In this document: one piece after another, positions 8,490-17,721 of the stretch
How positions within the stretch are numbered: the stretch's first letter is position 1
Layout of the letters: each line of letters opens with the position of its first letter
From: Mycolicibacterium cosmeticum
GTDB taxonomy: Bacteria > Actinomycetota > Actinomycetes > Mycobacteriales > Mycobacteriaceae
Assembly: GCA_016197365.1 (NCBI GenBank)
Contig: JACPVS010000009.1
Location: 62,001-126,000, forward strand
Length of the DNA: 64,000 nt
Direction of reading: 5' to 3'
Made by a program: the position numbers and the translations under genes
Notes under the pieces: model-generated
The model's input: only the letters and a program-made list of their open reading frames with translations
The model's database searches: none
Told to the model about the DNA's origin: nothing

Positions 8490-8984
8490 TCAGGACGTTT
8501 GCGGCGACGTGGCGGGGTGATCGATCTGTTCACGCAGGATGTCCCCATGCCCGGCGTGCCTGGCGAATTCCTCGATCATGGCCAGCAGGGTCCACCGCAT
8601 GCTGACCGTGCCTTCGCGAGGGTTTCGCTTCGTGTCGTCGAGTGAAAATCCGGAGGCGATGGTCCGGGAGCGTGCGCTGGCGCGCTCGAACTCGGCGATC
8701 ACGTCGTCGACCGTCTCATCGTCGGCCACGGCGAAGGTGCCCTCGTCCCGCTCGGAGTATCCGTCGCACTCGGAGGCGTCCAACGTTCCCCAGAACCGTT
8801 GGAACCAGATCCTTTCCGCCGCAGCCGCATGTTTGATCAGCGAGATCGGCGTCGTCAGCGAGGCGACCAACCGTCGGCGGGCATCCTCGTCGGACAGACC
8901 CCGCACGGTGGCGATGAGCGCCTCACGGTTGTGGTCAAGCATGGTCTCGATCGTGTCGCGCTCAGAGCGGCCTGGAGCAGGCAT
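8490..8984 (-). CDS. DinB-family protein (DUF664, mycothiol-transferase-like)
   Basis: A 164-residue four-helix protein of the DinB/YfiT superfamily, DUF664 branch. Two conserved metal-ligand regions are visible: SLIKHAAAAERIWFQRFWG (about residues 48-66) and the C-terminal EEFARHAGHGDILREQID (about 137-154), which supplies the His pair. Relatives are metal-dependent, mycothiol-using S-transferases or isomerases involved in detoxification; a specific substrate cannot be named. The ATG has a GGAAGGAA ribosome site 6 bases upstream. Confidence 0.82.
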   Translation of the reverse strand: MPAPGRSERDTIETMLDHNREALIATVRGLSDEDARRRLVASLTTPISLIKHAAAAERIWFQRFWGTLDASECDGYSERDEGTFAVADDETVDDVIAEFERASARSRTIASGFSLDDTKRNPREGTVSMRWTLLAMIEEFARHAGHGDILREQIDHPATSPQTS

Positions 8985-9416
8985 GGTGTATTCCTTCCAT
9001 TTGGGGGTGCTTCGAGTTCTGGATCCACTGGTGCCCTCCCGGCGACCAGAGGGCCACGGACCACAGGGCGCGGGCCCGGGTGTTTCATGTCGAGTTTGGG
9101 GCGGACTCGGCGAGGGGTCGACATCACATCGAGGACGGCGATCGCGTGGACTCGGCAGACGCCAGGTCGCCCCTGCGCCGCGGGAATGGACGTCCGGTTC
9201 GGGCGGCGATTGCCAGCTAGGTGTTCAGCGTACGCCCGATCAGGGTGTCGACAGCGCACCGTCGTGCCCTGGCATCGCCCGCCCGTCACCTAAGCTGACG
9301 ACATAGACCGGTGGGGTACGCCGACGGCGACCACCATCCGCCGAGCCAGCGACGAGGAGGACGGGCCGCGTTGACGATTTCACCGACAGCGCCGGCCCGG
9401 TTGAAGCGGGTGGACA
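8985..9416. other. 432-base intergenic region between divergent genes
   Basis: No convincing gene on either strand. It separates the divergent DinB-family and AarF genes, so it should contain both promoters; I see no clear operator or terminator. Confidence 0.4.
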
Positions 9417-10790
9417 GTGGCCTCTGACGAGCCTCGGTTGCGGGATCGCTTCAATCGCAGCGCACGACTCGGTCGCGTCGCGGTTTCGCAACTCTCCCGG
9501 GTAGCGTGGCGTCGCCTCCGCGAGCCGTTCATGTCCGAGGCGGGCAAGGTGGTCGCGCGGGATCGCGAGATGCTCAGGCTCGCCGATGATCTGGTGTCCG
9601 CACTCGGGTCCATGAAGGGCGCGGCGATGAAATTCGGGCAATCGATCTCGCTGCTCAATCTCGGATTGAGTTCGGCAGAGGCGCGGGCCGAGTTCACCAA
9701 ACGGCTCGCGCCCCTGTATCGGCAGGCACCCCCGACGGACAACGACATCATGTTCGAGCTGCTGGATCGCGAACTGGGCGCCTGCCGGGACCAGTTGGTG
9801 TCCATCGAATCCGAACCCATCGCCGCGGCTTCGTTGGGACAGGTGTATCGGGGCACACTCGCCGATGGCCGGACGGTGGCGGTCAAGGTGCAATACCCTT
9901 CTGCGAAGTCCGCGGTGGCCGCGGATCTCAGAAACCTCGCGCTGCTCTCCCGGCTCCGCGCCCGGGACTTTCCGAACCTCGGCCTCGCCGAATTGGTGGC
10001 AGAGATCAGTGACCAGATCCATCTGGAGCTCGACTACGAGCGCGAACTCGACAACCACCGACAGGTGTACCGCGCCCACGTAGGACACCCGGCGTTTCGC
10101 ATTCCAGAGCCAATCGAGAACCTCTGTACTGCAAAGGTATTGACGACGGAGTACCTGGAAGGCACAACATTGGACCAGCTCGGTCCGGTGAGCCCGGAGA
10201 CCGCCAACACGTTGGGTGAGGCGCTGTACCGCTTCTACTGCGGCGGCCTGTACACGGCCGGGCAATTCTGCGCGGACCCGCACCCGGGCAACATCATTGC
10301 TCTCGACGACGGCACCGTGGGTTTCGTCGACTTCGGGCTGTACGTGACGATGGATACCGAGCAGATCACCCTCGAACGCGCCATCTTTGCCGCCGTGCTG
10401 GCAAGTGATGCGCCGAGAGTCCATGCGCTGCTGCGATCCGGCGGGTTCATCGTGGACGAATCGGCCATGCCAGAGGAGGTGGCGCTGGGCTACCTGGCCG
10501 CCATCGGCGCCTGGCATTTGGCCCCGGGCGTGGTCACAGTGACGCCGGAGTCCGCGCTGCTCTCGGTATCCGAAGGCATGTTGCCGAGTTCCAGTTTCCG
10601 CGAATGGATCTATCAGCAGCGGGTTCCCCGGGAACATCTGTTCTCGCGCCGCACCGAAATGAATGTCTGTGCGCTCCTTGGTGATCTGCAGGCGAGCGCG
10701 CCGTGGCGGGCGATCTCTGAGGAATGGATTCTGAATCGGGAACCGGCGACCGACATGGGGCGTCGCATCGCCCAGTGGGAGTCGCGCTGA
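9417..10790 (+). CDS. ABC1/AarF (UbiB-like) atypical kinase
   Basis: A 457-residue member of the UbiB/ABC1 protein-kinase-like family. Diagnostic elements in order: MKGAAMKFGQSISLL (about residues 62-76, the K-x-G-Q motif), the Ala-rich nucleotide loop AAASLGQVYRG (about 135-145), VAVKVQYP with the catalytic Lys (about 152-159), LELDYERELDN (about 203), CADPHPGNII (about 284-293, catalytic loop) and GFVDFG (about 301-306, DFG equivalent). Family members support quinone or lipid homeostasis; most mycobacterial ones are uncharacterised. The start is a GTG with a weak ribosome site. It is single and convergent with the TetR gene (22-base gap). Confidence 0.88.
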   Translation: MASDEPRLRDRFNRSARLGRVAVSQLSRVAWRRLREPFMSEAGKVVARDREMLRLADDLVSALGSMKGAAMKFGQSISLLNLGLSSAEARAEFTKRLAPLYRQAPPTDNDIMFELLDRELGACRDQLVSIESEPIAAASLGQVYRGTLADGRTVAVKVQYPSAKSAVAADLRNLALLSRLRARDFPNLGLAELVAEISDQIHLELDYERELDNHRQVYRAHVGHPAFRIPEPIENLCTAKVLTTEYLEGTTLDQLGPVSPETANTLGEALYRFYCGGLYTAGQFCADPHPGNIIALDDGTVGFVDFGLYVTMDTEQITLERAIFAAVLASDAPRVHALLRSGGFIVDESAMPEEVALGYLAAIGAWHLAPGVVTVTPESALLSVSEGMLPSSSFREWIYQQRVPREHLFSRRTEMNVCALLGDLQASAPWRAISEEWILNREPATDMGRRIAQWESR

Positions 10791-10812
10791 CCGCGTTGCC
10801 GGCGACCGCGCC

Positions 10813-11520
10813 CTACACCGCCGAGAACACCGGTCCAGGCTTGGGCGGGTTGGCCATGATCGCCGGCAAGATGAACGCGGTGACATAGCGGCGCACCTGG
10901 TCGGGGTCTTGCGCGCCCGGGACGAGGCCGACCAGGAAGGCCATCGCCGTGCCGACCAGGAACTTGGCGGCATCCTTACTACCGATGCCCTTGCGGAGAA
11001 AGGTGTTGTCCGCCTGCACCATTTGGTCGAACAGTGGCTCGAGAAAATCCATGTACTGCTGGGCATTGACCAGAAGCTGAGCGACATTGCCCGTGTCGGT
11101 CTGCTCGGCGAACACCGCGAACAGCGGATCGCGGGCGAGGTCGGTCGCCACCATCACGTTGGCCTCGACGACGAGGGTCGCCAGGTCGGGGTCGGGTCCC
11201 AGCCGGGCGAGCATCGCAACCATCTGCCGAATTGTGCCGCGCTTGAGCAGTGCCTCCAGCAGGTCGTTGCGCGTCGGAAAATGGCGGTAGATCATCGTCC
11301 GGGTGAAACCGGCTTCCCTGGCAATCGCCTCCATGGTCGCAGCCCGGTAGCCGACCTTGCTCATCAACCGTTCCGCCGCATCGAGCATGGCCTCTTTGGC
11401 CTGCTCGGGTTCGTGGCCACCGCCTACGGGGCGTCCCCGCTTCTGCGGCTTCTTCGTTGCTGGCACGTCGTAACGATCCTGGTTCTCCCCGACCGGCAGC
11501 TCGACTGATCCCGTCGACAC
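10813..11520 (-). CDS. TetR-family regulator at the tail of the mce operon
   Basis: A 235-residue regulator. A basic N-terminal extension (KKPQKRGRPVGGG) precedes the helix-turn-helix TMEAIAREAGFTRTMIYRHFPTR (about residues 61-83); the rest is a helical ligand/dimer domain. The start is GTG. It lies 65 bases downstream of the DUF3298 gene in the same direction, so it may be the last gene of the mce operon or have its own promoter in that short gap. It could control the mce genes; no operator was confirmed. A 3'-located TetR differs from mce1 and mce3 of M. tuberculosis, whose known regulators lie upstream. Confidence 0.85.
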   Translation of the reverse strand: MSTGSVELPVGENQDRYDVPATKKPQKRGRPVGGGHEPEQAKEAMLDAAERLMSKVGYRAATMEAIAREAGFTRTMIYRHFPTRNDLLEALLKRGTIRQMVAMLARLGPDPDLATLVVEANVMVATDLARDPLFAVFAEQTDTGNVAQLLVNAQQYMDFLEPLFDQMVQADNTFLRKGIGSKDAAKFLVGTAMAFLVGLVPGAQDPDQVRRYVTAFILPAIMANPPKPGPVFSAV

Positions 11521-11585
11521 TTGGCGCTACTGTACTCGGACCGTACGAACGGACGCACCGCGACAGGCAAAGTTGATCGGTGTCG

Positions 11586-12371
11586 TCACCTACCGCCGTA
11601 CTCCGGTCGTAGTGCACCCGCCAGCGAGCTCAGCGGGATCTGGATGGTCACCGTTCCACCGTCCATCGACCACACGAAGCGGTCCCGCGGAACCGGATCC
11701 TGGTGTGCCATCGGTGCATCCGGCATGTACAGGATCAGGTGGTCCTTGGACAGTCCGAACGCTCGGTATTCGCCGGTGTAGCCGCTGCCCTGCGGTCCGG
11801 GTTGCCACTGGTCGACGGTGAACGGGAAGGTTCCCGGTTGATGCGCAGGTGGTGCGGCGTCGAGTGCATCGGGCAGGACGGCTGCCGCGGCGGGTGGGAT
11901 GGCCGTCATCGGGTCGACACCTGGTTTGAACAGATCGGCCAAGGTCAGCCGGTGGCCGCTCGCGGTGTCAAAGATGAAAGACCGGTAGGCGTTGTTCGCC
12001 TGCACGCCGCTGGGCTGCCAGACCTCGTGGATCACCAACGACTGCACGGTGCCCGGGCCTGGGTAGAGCTGATAGTCGGTGCTCGCGACGCTGTCGCGCA
12101 CCATGGTGGTCCCGGTGCGCCGCCAGGCTTCCATCAGCTTCTGGTGATAGGCCCGTATTGCCGGGCCTATCACCGGATCATCGAGCAGCGCAACCGGCAG
12201 ACTGAGTCCGATGTCCAGCTGCGCGTTGCGATTTGAGGTCACCGATGCCGTGCAGACGGCACCGTCCCAGTGCCCGGCCAGCGCCGCGCAGAACTGGCCG
12301 TCGGCAGCACCGGCGGGTGGCGCGGTGGCGATCAGCCCCGCTGCCACCACCAGTGCCACAACGGGTTTCAC
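11586..12371 (-). CDS. secreted DUF3298/RsiV-like protein in the mce operon
   Basis: A 261-residue protein with a signal peptide (MKPVVALVVAAGLIATAPPAGA-A, cleavage near 23). The mature part contains the DUF3298 signature NAYRSFIFDTASGHRLTLADLF (about 125-146), and the late segment FGLSKDHLILYMPD is a typical strand of this fold, which is shared with MPT64-type mycobacterial secreted proteins. It probably acts outside the membrane next to the Mce complex. Its ATG overlaps the stop of the Mas gene by 4 bases, tying it to the operon. Biochemical role unknown. Confidence 0.72.
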   Translation of the reverse strand: MKPVVALVVAAGLIATAPPAGAADGQFCAALAGHWDGAVCTASVTSNRNAQLDIGLSLPVALLDDPVIGPAIRAYHQKLMEAWRRTGTTMVRDSVASTDYQLYPGPGTVQSLVIHEVWQPSGVQANNAYRSFIFDTASGHRLTLADLFKPGVDPMTAIPPAAAAVLPDALDAAPPAHQPGTFPFTVDQWQPGPQGSGYTGEYRAFGLSKDHLILYMPDAPMAHQDPVPRDRFVWSMDGGTVTIQIPLSSLAGALRPEYGGR

Positions 12372-13114
12372 GGCAGCTCGACCTTGCTGGCCAACCAGCG
12401 CCCGTCCACCTTGTCCATCGTCATCTTGATCCGGCTGCGGTCGACGCGGGGGTCGGGCACCTGCGCGTTGGTGATCGACTGATCGACGAACAGCAGCACC
12501 ACCACCCGGTCCGGCGTAACGGACTGGACCGCCGATTCCAGCACCGTGCCGTGTGCGGCGGCCTTGTTGTCCAACAGGAGTTGGCGCAACTGGGTGCTGG
12601 ACTTGCTGTACATGTCCTTGAATTCACCGGTGGACCCGTCGAGGACGTCGGCGAAGTTCTGATCGATGGCGTTGGTGTCGATGCTGGTGAGCACCGCGGC
12701 GTACTTTTCGGCCGAATGCTGCGCATCGCGCGCGGCGACGCCATCCTGATGCTGCTGATACATCAGCCAACCGCCATAACCTGCGCCCGCCAGAGCAGCG
12801 GCGATCGCGAGGGCCGCCGCGCCGCGGGTGGCCCAGCGGAGCCGGCGACGCTCCGGTTTCTGTGTCGCAACGTTTTCGGCGGTGCCACCCTCTACGTCGT
12901 CGCCACCCTCTACGTCGGTGCCACCCTCTACGTCGTGCTCGGCCTCGGGTGTCTGCACCTGCGCCCCTTCGCCGTGCGGTGCTGCCGGCATGGCGCCGAC
13001 CTCGGGGGTACCGGTGCCGGCGTGAGCCGCGGTCGACTCCGCCGTGGCGGCGCCGAAAACGTCGCGGCTGGGCTTGTGTCCGTTGGACAAGGCTGCGTTG
13101 CCTTTTGTCGTCAT
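12368..13114 (-). CDS. Mce-associated membrane protein (Mas)
   Basis: A 248-residue protein with a long acidic cytoplasmic N-terminus, one membrane helix (AALAIAAALAGAGYGGWLMY, about residues 130-149) and an extracytoplasmic NTF2/SnoaL-like domain ending DGRWLASKVELP, the layout of Mas proteins encoded after mceF. These stabilise or complement the Mce lipid importer. The ATG at 13114 follows GAAAGGCGAC and leaves a 32-base gap to mceF; a start at 13174 would overlap mceF and lacks a ribosome site. The N-terminus contains three VEGG repeats (see the repeat feature). Confidence 0.82.
   Translation of the reverse strand: MTTKGNAALSNGHKPSRDVFGAATAESTAAHAGTGTPEVGAMPAAPHGEGAQVQTPEAEHDVEGGTDVEGGDDVEGGTAENVATQKPERRRLRWATRGAAALAIAAALAGAGYGGWLMYQQHQDGVAARDAQHSAEKYAAVLTSIDTNAIDQNFADVLDGSTGEFKDMYSKSSTQLRQLLLDNKAAAHGTVLESAVQSVTPDRVVVLLFVDQSITNAQVPDPRVDRSRIKMTMDKVDGRWLASKVELP
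12884..12937 (-). repeat. three 18-bp tandem units inside the Mas gene
   Basis: Three nearly identical 18-bp units encode DVEGGT/DVEGGD repeats in the acidic tail of the Mas protein. The repeats keep the frame and are a likely site of length variation. Confidence 0.85.
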
Positions 13115-13146
13115 GTAGTCGCCTTTCTCGTGCGGGTCGGTCGGTG

Positions 13147-14469
13147 TCAGCCGTTGGGGCCGGGGATCGGCCACCCGGGTGGCTGCGGTGGCGCGTCCGG
13201 GGGCAGCGGGACGTCGCCGGGGATGGCGATCGGTAGCCGCGGACCGCCATAGGGCGTCGGAATGGTCCAGCGCCCCTTGGGTGTCGGGTCGGTGGTGGCG
13301 TTCGGGTCAGATCCCGGCGGAGGACCTGCGGTGTCGTCCCCGCCCGGCCGCGGTGCGTTGCGCGCGCCACGCACCAGCACCGAAGGTTCGGGATCGGCGC
13401 AGTAGGAGTGCAGGCGCGGTTCGGGGTAGTCCGCGGCCGACGGCGCACCCCGCGGCCCCGCATAGTCGCAGTTGTAGCGCGGGTACAGATCAGCGATCAC
13501 CCAGGTGTGACCGTCACGCAGAATATTCGACATGTTCTCCAAGAGAGACCCACGCACTTCCGGGCCCGGGAACAACGCATTCAGCGCGGGCACGCGCACG
13601 TAGGACAGCTGGGCGACGGTCGCCAGATTGCCCAACAGCTGGACCATGGTCTCGGAGTTGTCGTCGAACAGGTTGTTGACGGCGGTCAACGATTTCGGCG
13701 TGGCCTCGACCAGATGACGGAAACCGCCGTCCATGGTCCGTACTCCGGTGAAGACGCTGCCGAACTGATGCCCGGTGGCGGTGAGTCCGGGGGTGAGATC
13801 GACGACGGTGGACAGCGACACACGGGTCGATTTCATCAGCCGCATCGTCTCCGGCAGCACCCCGTCCAGCGTGGACAACAGGAACGTCCCGCCGTCGAGG
13901 ATCGCCGCGAGCTTGCCGGGGCCCTCACGGCTGACCCCGATCTCCTGGCGGATGGTGGCCAGCTTCGCCGGATCCATTTGGGTCAGAGCACCATCGGCGT
14001 CGGAGAGCAACTGCGCCAAAGTGATCGGGGTGCTGGTGCGATCGCGCGCGATGGTGGCACCGTCCGCCAGGTACGGCCCTCCGTCACGATCGGGGCGGAA
14101 ATCCAGATACTGCTCGCCGGCCGGAGACAGACCCGATACCCGCACCGTGCTGTCGACCGGGATGTGCACCCCTTCATCGATGCGCGCGACCGCGTTGACC
14201 CCGTCGTCAGCCAGGTCCACCGACTCCACCCGCCCGATCGGCACGCCGCGCAGGGTGACGTCCTGATTGGGCAGCAGCCCGCCCGACTCGACGAGCGGAA
14301 TTCGCACGCGCATCATGGATCTGGTCGGATCCACCCGCAGAGTTCCCAGCACCAGGTAGGTACTGGCGCCGAGCAGGATCACCACCAGCGATCCCGCGGC
14401 AAGCGCAATTTTGCGCCCCCGCAGCCAGCCGGCGGCGCGCAGCAGTCCTGCGGCGATTTTGTCGATCAT
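13147..14469 (-). CDS. mceF: MceF, Mce-family lipid transporter subunit
   Basis: A 440-residue Mce protein: N-terminal membrane anchor (KIALAAGSLVVILLGASTYLVLG, about 20-42), the MCE/MlaD beta domain with NQDVTLRGVPIGRVESVDLADDGVNAVARID (about 65-96), a helical stalk, and a Pro-rich C-terminus (from about 355). It is one of six subunits that form the periplasm-spanning lipid channel. Its ATG overlaps the mceE stop by 4 bases (14466-14469), which decided the start. Confidence 0.92.
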   Translation of the reverse strand: MIDKIAAGLLRAAGWLRGRKIALAAGSLVVILLGASTYLVLGTLRVDPTRSMMRVRIPLVESGGLLPNQDVTLRGVPIGRVESVDLADDGVNAVARIDEGVHIPVDSTVRVSGLSPAGEQYLDFRPDRDGGPYLADGATIARDRTSTPITLAQLLSDADGALTQMDPAKLATIRQEIGVSREGPGKLAAILDGGTFLLSTLDGVLPETMRLMKSTRVSLSTVVDLTPGLTATGHQFGSVFTGVRTMDGGFRHLVEATPKSLTAVNNLFDDNSETMVQLLGNLATVAQLSYVRVPALNALFPGPEVRGSLLENMSNILRDGHTWVIADLYPRYNCDYAGPRGAPSAADYPEPRLHSYCADPEPSVLVRGARNAPRPGGDDTAGPPPGSDPNATTDPTPKGRWTIPTPYGGPRLPIAIPGDVPLPPDAPPQPPGWPIPGPNG

Positions 14470-15566
14470 GGCTTCTGCCCCACGACGCGTTCCTGCAATC
14501 GCAGCAGTGAGTACTTCAAACTGCCGACCAAATAGTCCCAGTCGGCCCGCTTCGGCCCGTGAAACGCCGTGTCGCCCAGGTAGCCGATGTCGGGCATGTT
14601 GCCCAGAGCCAGCTTCGCGACGCTGATATCGGCGCTGATGGCGGTGCCGGAAGTTTCCTTGATCAGGATGGGCAGCCATCGGTTGATCGACGCCAGTCGG
14701 GTGTCCGGGGACTGCACCACGTCGTTGAAGGCACGCGAGACGGTATTGAGGTCGGCGATCACACTGCGCGTGTCAGTGCCCTGTACCGAGGGTAGCTTGG
14801 CCAATTGGTCGGACATCCGGCCGATCTGCTCGACCAGTGCGGTCACCTGCCCGGTGTCCACGGCACTGAGTGCCGGCGGCGCAGCGTCGAGTAGGTCATC
14901 GAGGGACTGTTGTCGGCCGTTGAGCGTGTCGGCCAACTTCGAGAGGTCGTCGAGTGCGCCACGGATCTGCTCGGAGCGATTACCGAGGGTGGCCAGGGCC
15001 CGGTTGGATTGGTCGACAATATCTTTGAGCACCGCACCGTTGCCGCCCGCGGCCTTGCCGAATCCGTTGACCACTTTGGTCAGATTGCGTACCGCGCCGC
15101 CGTTCACGAGCACCGCGGCTGAGCTGAGCACGTCCTCGACCGTCGATGCCGACGCGGTCGATTCCAGGCCCAGGCTGTCGCCGTCTTTGAGAACTTGCGG
15201 TCCCGGATCGGCCGGGGGTTTGATCGCGACGAACACATCGCCCAGCGGGGTGGCAGTGCGCAGTTCAGCGCTCGAACCGATGGGCAGGCGCACTCCTTGA
15301 CGGACCCGCAGTGTGACCACGGCGGTGTAGTCCTCGGCGCGCATGGACTCCACCTCGCCGACATCGGCACCACCGACACGCACCTTGGCTTTTGCAGGCA
15401 GGTTGAGCGCATTGGCGAACCGCGCTGTGACGGTGAAGGATTGGTCACCCAAGGCGGGGGCGGGCAACGGCAGGCTGTCCAGCCCGGGTGCGGCACACCC
15501 AGCACTGAGCAGCACCGATCCCAGCAAGGCGGTCACCGCCTTGGACGAAACTCGGCGGGCGATCAC
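14466..15566 (-). CDS. mceE: MceE, lipoprotein Mce subunit
   Basis: A 366-residue Mce subunit made as a lipoprotein: the signal sequence ends in LLSAGC with the lipidated Cys at residue 24. The MCE domain has KVRVGGADVGEVESMRAEDYTAVVTLRV (about 61-88). A coiled, helix-rich C-terminal part follows (VDQSNRALATLGNRSEQIRG and on). In every mycobacterial mce operon the fifth subunit is the lipoprotein, so position and lipobox agree. The start overlaps the mceD stop by 4 bases. Confidence 0.92.
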   Translation of the reverse strand: MIARRVSSKAVTALLGSVLLSAGCAAPGLDSLPLPAPALGDQSFTVTARFANALNLPAKAKVRVGGADVGEVESMRAEDYTAVVTLRVRQGVRLPIGSSAELRTATPLGDVFVAIKPPADPGPQVLKDGDSLGLESTASASTVEDVLSSAAVLVNGGAVRNLTKVVNGFGKAAGGNGAVLKDIVDQSNRALATLGNRSEQIRGALDDLSKLADTLNGRQQSLDDLLDAAPPALSAVDTGQVTALVEQIGRMSDQLAKLPSVQGTDTRSVIADLNTVSRAFNDVVQSPDTRLASINRWLPILIKETSGTAISADISVAKLALGNMPDIGYLGDTAFHGPKRADWDYLVGSLKYSLLRLQERVVGQKP

Positions 15567-16666
15567 TGGCCCTGCCCCATCCGGGCCATCGAGTCGAGCA
15601 TGTAGGTCAGGCCGAAGTCGGGTCCGTAGTCCTGCAGCATGCCGGTACTGCAGCCGAGTTGGCGCAGCCCCATCACGTTGCAGACCTCTTTGGTGAACTG
15701 GCTGTCGAACAGGATCTTGTCGATCAGGGCGTGCACCCGCAGTGCGCCGTTGACGGGGTCGATGGCGTTGTAGAAGTTGTCGATCATCAGCGGCAGCACA
15801 TCGAAGGTTTCGGCGAGTTCGCGCTGTTTGTCGTTCATGGTGCCGACCATGGTGTTGGTGTTGCCTACCGTCGCCCTGATGGTGTCGCGGTTGCGCTCGA
15901 GCAGGTCGGCGGCCTGGGTGAGCAGATCGTTGATCTGCCTGCCGGTGGTGCCGGTGCCGAACTTCTCGGCCGCCAGGACATCGCTGGTGCCGTGGATGAG
16001 CGAGCCGAACGTGCGGATGGTGGCGTCGTTGTCGGTCATGGCTTTGGTCAGCGAGTCCAGGCTGGTGATGATGGCGGTGAGGTTTTCCTTGGTGGCGGCT
16101 CCGTCGGAGGTCATCCGTAGCGCCTTGGACAGCTCGTCCAGCGCGGCACGAATGTTGTTGCCGTTACCGGAGGTTGCGGTGGCCCCGATGGTGATCAGGT
16201 CGGCGAGCGGTCCTTGGCCTTTGCCGTCGCCGCGCATCGCCGAGGTCAGTTTGTCGATCATGCCGAGGACCCGGTCGAAGCCGACGGGGGTCCGGGTGCG
16301 GTCCAGCGGGATGAGGTCGCCGCTGCGCAGTTGCGGCCCGTCCTGATACGGCGGGGACAGCTCGACGCGGCGGTCGGTCAGGATCGAGGTGGAGATGGTC
16401 GCAGCCATCACGTCGCGGGGCACTGGGATGCCGCCGTCGATGGTCATGGCCACTTCCACGTGGGTGCCTTTCGGGGTGACCGTGGTGACGGTGCCCACGG
16501 GCATGCCGAGTATCTCGACGGCGTTGCCGGGATAGAGGCCCGACGCTTCGTCGAACATCGCCGTGATGGTGACCGGGCGGTGTCGGGCCGCGTCACCGAA
16601 GGTGAGGTAGCCGATGCCGGCGAGGACAGCTACGACGACGGCGCCGAGGGCGAGACCTTTTCTCAT
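15563..16666 (-). CDS. mceD: MceD, Mce-family subunit
   Basis: A 367-residue Mce subunit: membrane anchor LALGAVVVAVLAGIGYLTFG (about 5-24), MCE domain with GLYPGNAVEILGMPVGTVTTV (about 42-62), then an extended helical region. The start MRKGLAL at 16666 was chosen because its ATG shares a 4-base overlap with the mceC stop; a longer reading to 16726 has no support. The C-terminus ends with a two-Cys segment (EVCNVMGLRQLGC) that also occurs, with variation, in MceB and MceC of this operon. Confidence 0.92.
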   Translation of the reverse strand: MRKGLALGAVVVAVLAGIGYLTFGDAARHRPVTITAMFDEASGLYPGNAVEILGMPVGTVTTVTPKGTHVEVAMTIDGGIPVPRDVMAATISTSILTDRRVELSPPYQDGPQLRSGDLIPLDRTRTPVGFDRVLGMIDKLTSAMRGDGKGQGPLADLITIGATATSGNGNNIRAALDELSKALRMTSDGAATKENLTAIITSLDSLTKAMTDNDATIRTFGSLIHGTSDVLAAEKFGTGTTGRQINDLLTQAADLLERNRDTIRATVGNTNTMVGTMNDKQRELAETFDVLPLMIDNFYNAIDPVNGALRVHALIDKILFDSQFTKEVCNVMGLRQLGCSTGMLQDYGPDFGLTYMLDSMARMGQGQ

Positions 16667-17721
16667 GCGCAGTCCTTGAAGTACTCCGTGAGATTGAACT
16701 GTTTGGCGCGGCCGCTGATCGCGCACAGCCAGTCGTCGATCATGATTCCGGCGGAGAAGTTGAACTCCAGGGCAGGTGCGCTACCGGTACCGTTGGCGAT
16801 GCTGCGCAGCGGGATCGGCATCACCTGCAGCAGGTTGCGGAACAGGTCGTCGTGATCGCTGAACATCGCGGTCAGCTTCTGCAGGTTGGCCAGCAGCGAT
16901 TCGAAAGCCGCCCGGTCCGGTCCGACGATCTTGCCCATCAGGGCGACCAGGCTGGTCACCGACGCCATCATCTTGTGGAAGGACGCGCGCCGGCTGACGA
17001 ACTCGCCGAGCAGGTCCCGACCCTGGTAGACCAGCTGGCCCAAGGCTGCCTGCTGGCGGTGCAGGGTGCTGGTGATGGTGGCCGCACCGTGGAGCATCTC
17101 GCCGATCTGGCCGCGGCGGTCAGCGATCACCCCGGAAAGCTGCTTGAGATTGCTCATGGCCTGCGGGAGCGCCTCCGGCAATCCATCGAGTTGGCCGGAC
17201 AGCCTGCCGAGGGCGGTGACCATACGGTTGACGTCGAGTTCCTCCACCGTGGTAGTGGCGTCGGCCAGCAGGGATTGTAGGTCGTAGGGAACTTCGGTGT
17301 AGGACATACCTATTCGCCGGTGATCGAGGCGCCCGGTACCGGCGGGTCGCAGTTCCACATATCGCGACCCGAGCAGGGTGGTGAGCTTGATGGCGGCATG
17401 GGTCTGATCACCCAGGTCCACGTTGTCACGGACCCGCATCGCCACGAGAATCTTGTTGCCGGCCAGCTGCACGTCGTCGACCTCACCGACATGGACACCG
17501 GCGATGGTCACGTTGTCGCCGGAGCGCAGTTGGGCGGCTTGGGCGAATTCGGCTGTGTAGCGCAGGTATCCGACGCCCGAGGCCCGCACCGCCAGTAGCG
17601 ACCCGGCCACGACGGCCACCAGTGCGATGGAGGTGAGGCCGACCCAGAACGGACTGTAGGACTCCAGCGGCCGACCACGCAGTCTCTTGATCGGCGCCAG
17701 GGCAACGGTTTTCATGCTCAT
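16663..17721 (-). CDS. mceC: MceC, Mce-family subunit
   Basis: A 352-residue Mce subunit. After a short basic N-terminus (MSMKTVALAPIKRLRGRPL) comes a membrane helix (WVGLTSIALVAVVAGSLLAV), then the MCE domain with LRSGDNVTIAGVHVGEVDDVQL and a long helical stalk. The C-terminus ends WLCAISGRAKQFNLTEYFKDCA. The start was fixed by the 4-base overlap with mceB (17718-17721); in-frame ATG codons at 17736 and 17715 are alternatives. Confidence 0.92.
   Translation of the reverse strand: MSMKTVALAPIKRLRGRPLESYSPFWVGLTSIALVAVVAGSLLAVRASGVGYLRYTAEFAQAAQLRSGDNVTIAGVHVGEVDDVQLAGNKILVAMRVRDNVDLGDQTHAAIKLTTLLGSRYVELRPAGTGRLDHRRIGMSYTEVPYDLQSLLADATTTVEELDVNRMVTALGRLSGQLDGLPEALPQAMSNLKQLSGVIADRRGQIGEMLHGAATITSTLHRQQAALGQLVYQGRDLLGEFVSRRASFHKMMASVTSLVALMGKIVGPDRAAFESLLANLQKLTAMFSDHDDLFRNLLQVMPIPLRSIANGTGSAPALEFNFSAGIMIDDWLCAISGRAKQFNLTEYFKDCA

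Noticed and set aside
9240..11087. Very long open frame on the minus strand opposite the AarF kinase
   Set aside because: It is antisense to a clear kinase gene, lacks domain motifs and is a high-GC shadow.
12884..12937. 18-bp direct repeats as a possible regulatory iteron
   Set aside because: They lie inside the Mas gene, stay in frame and encode VEGG repeats.
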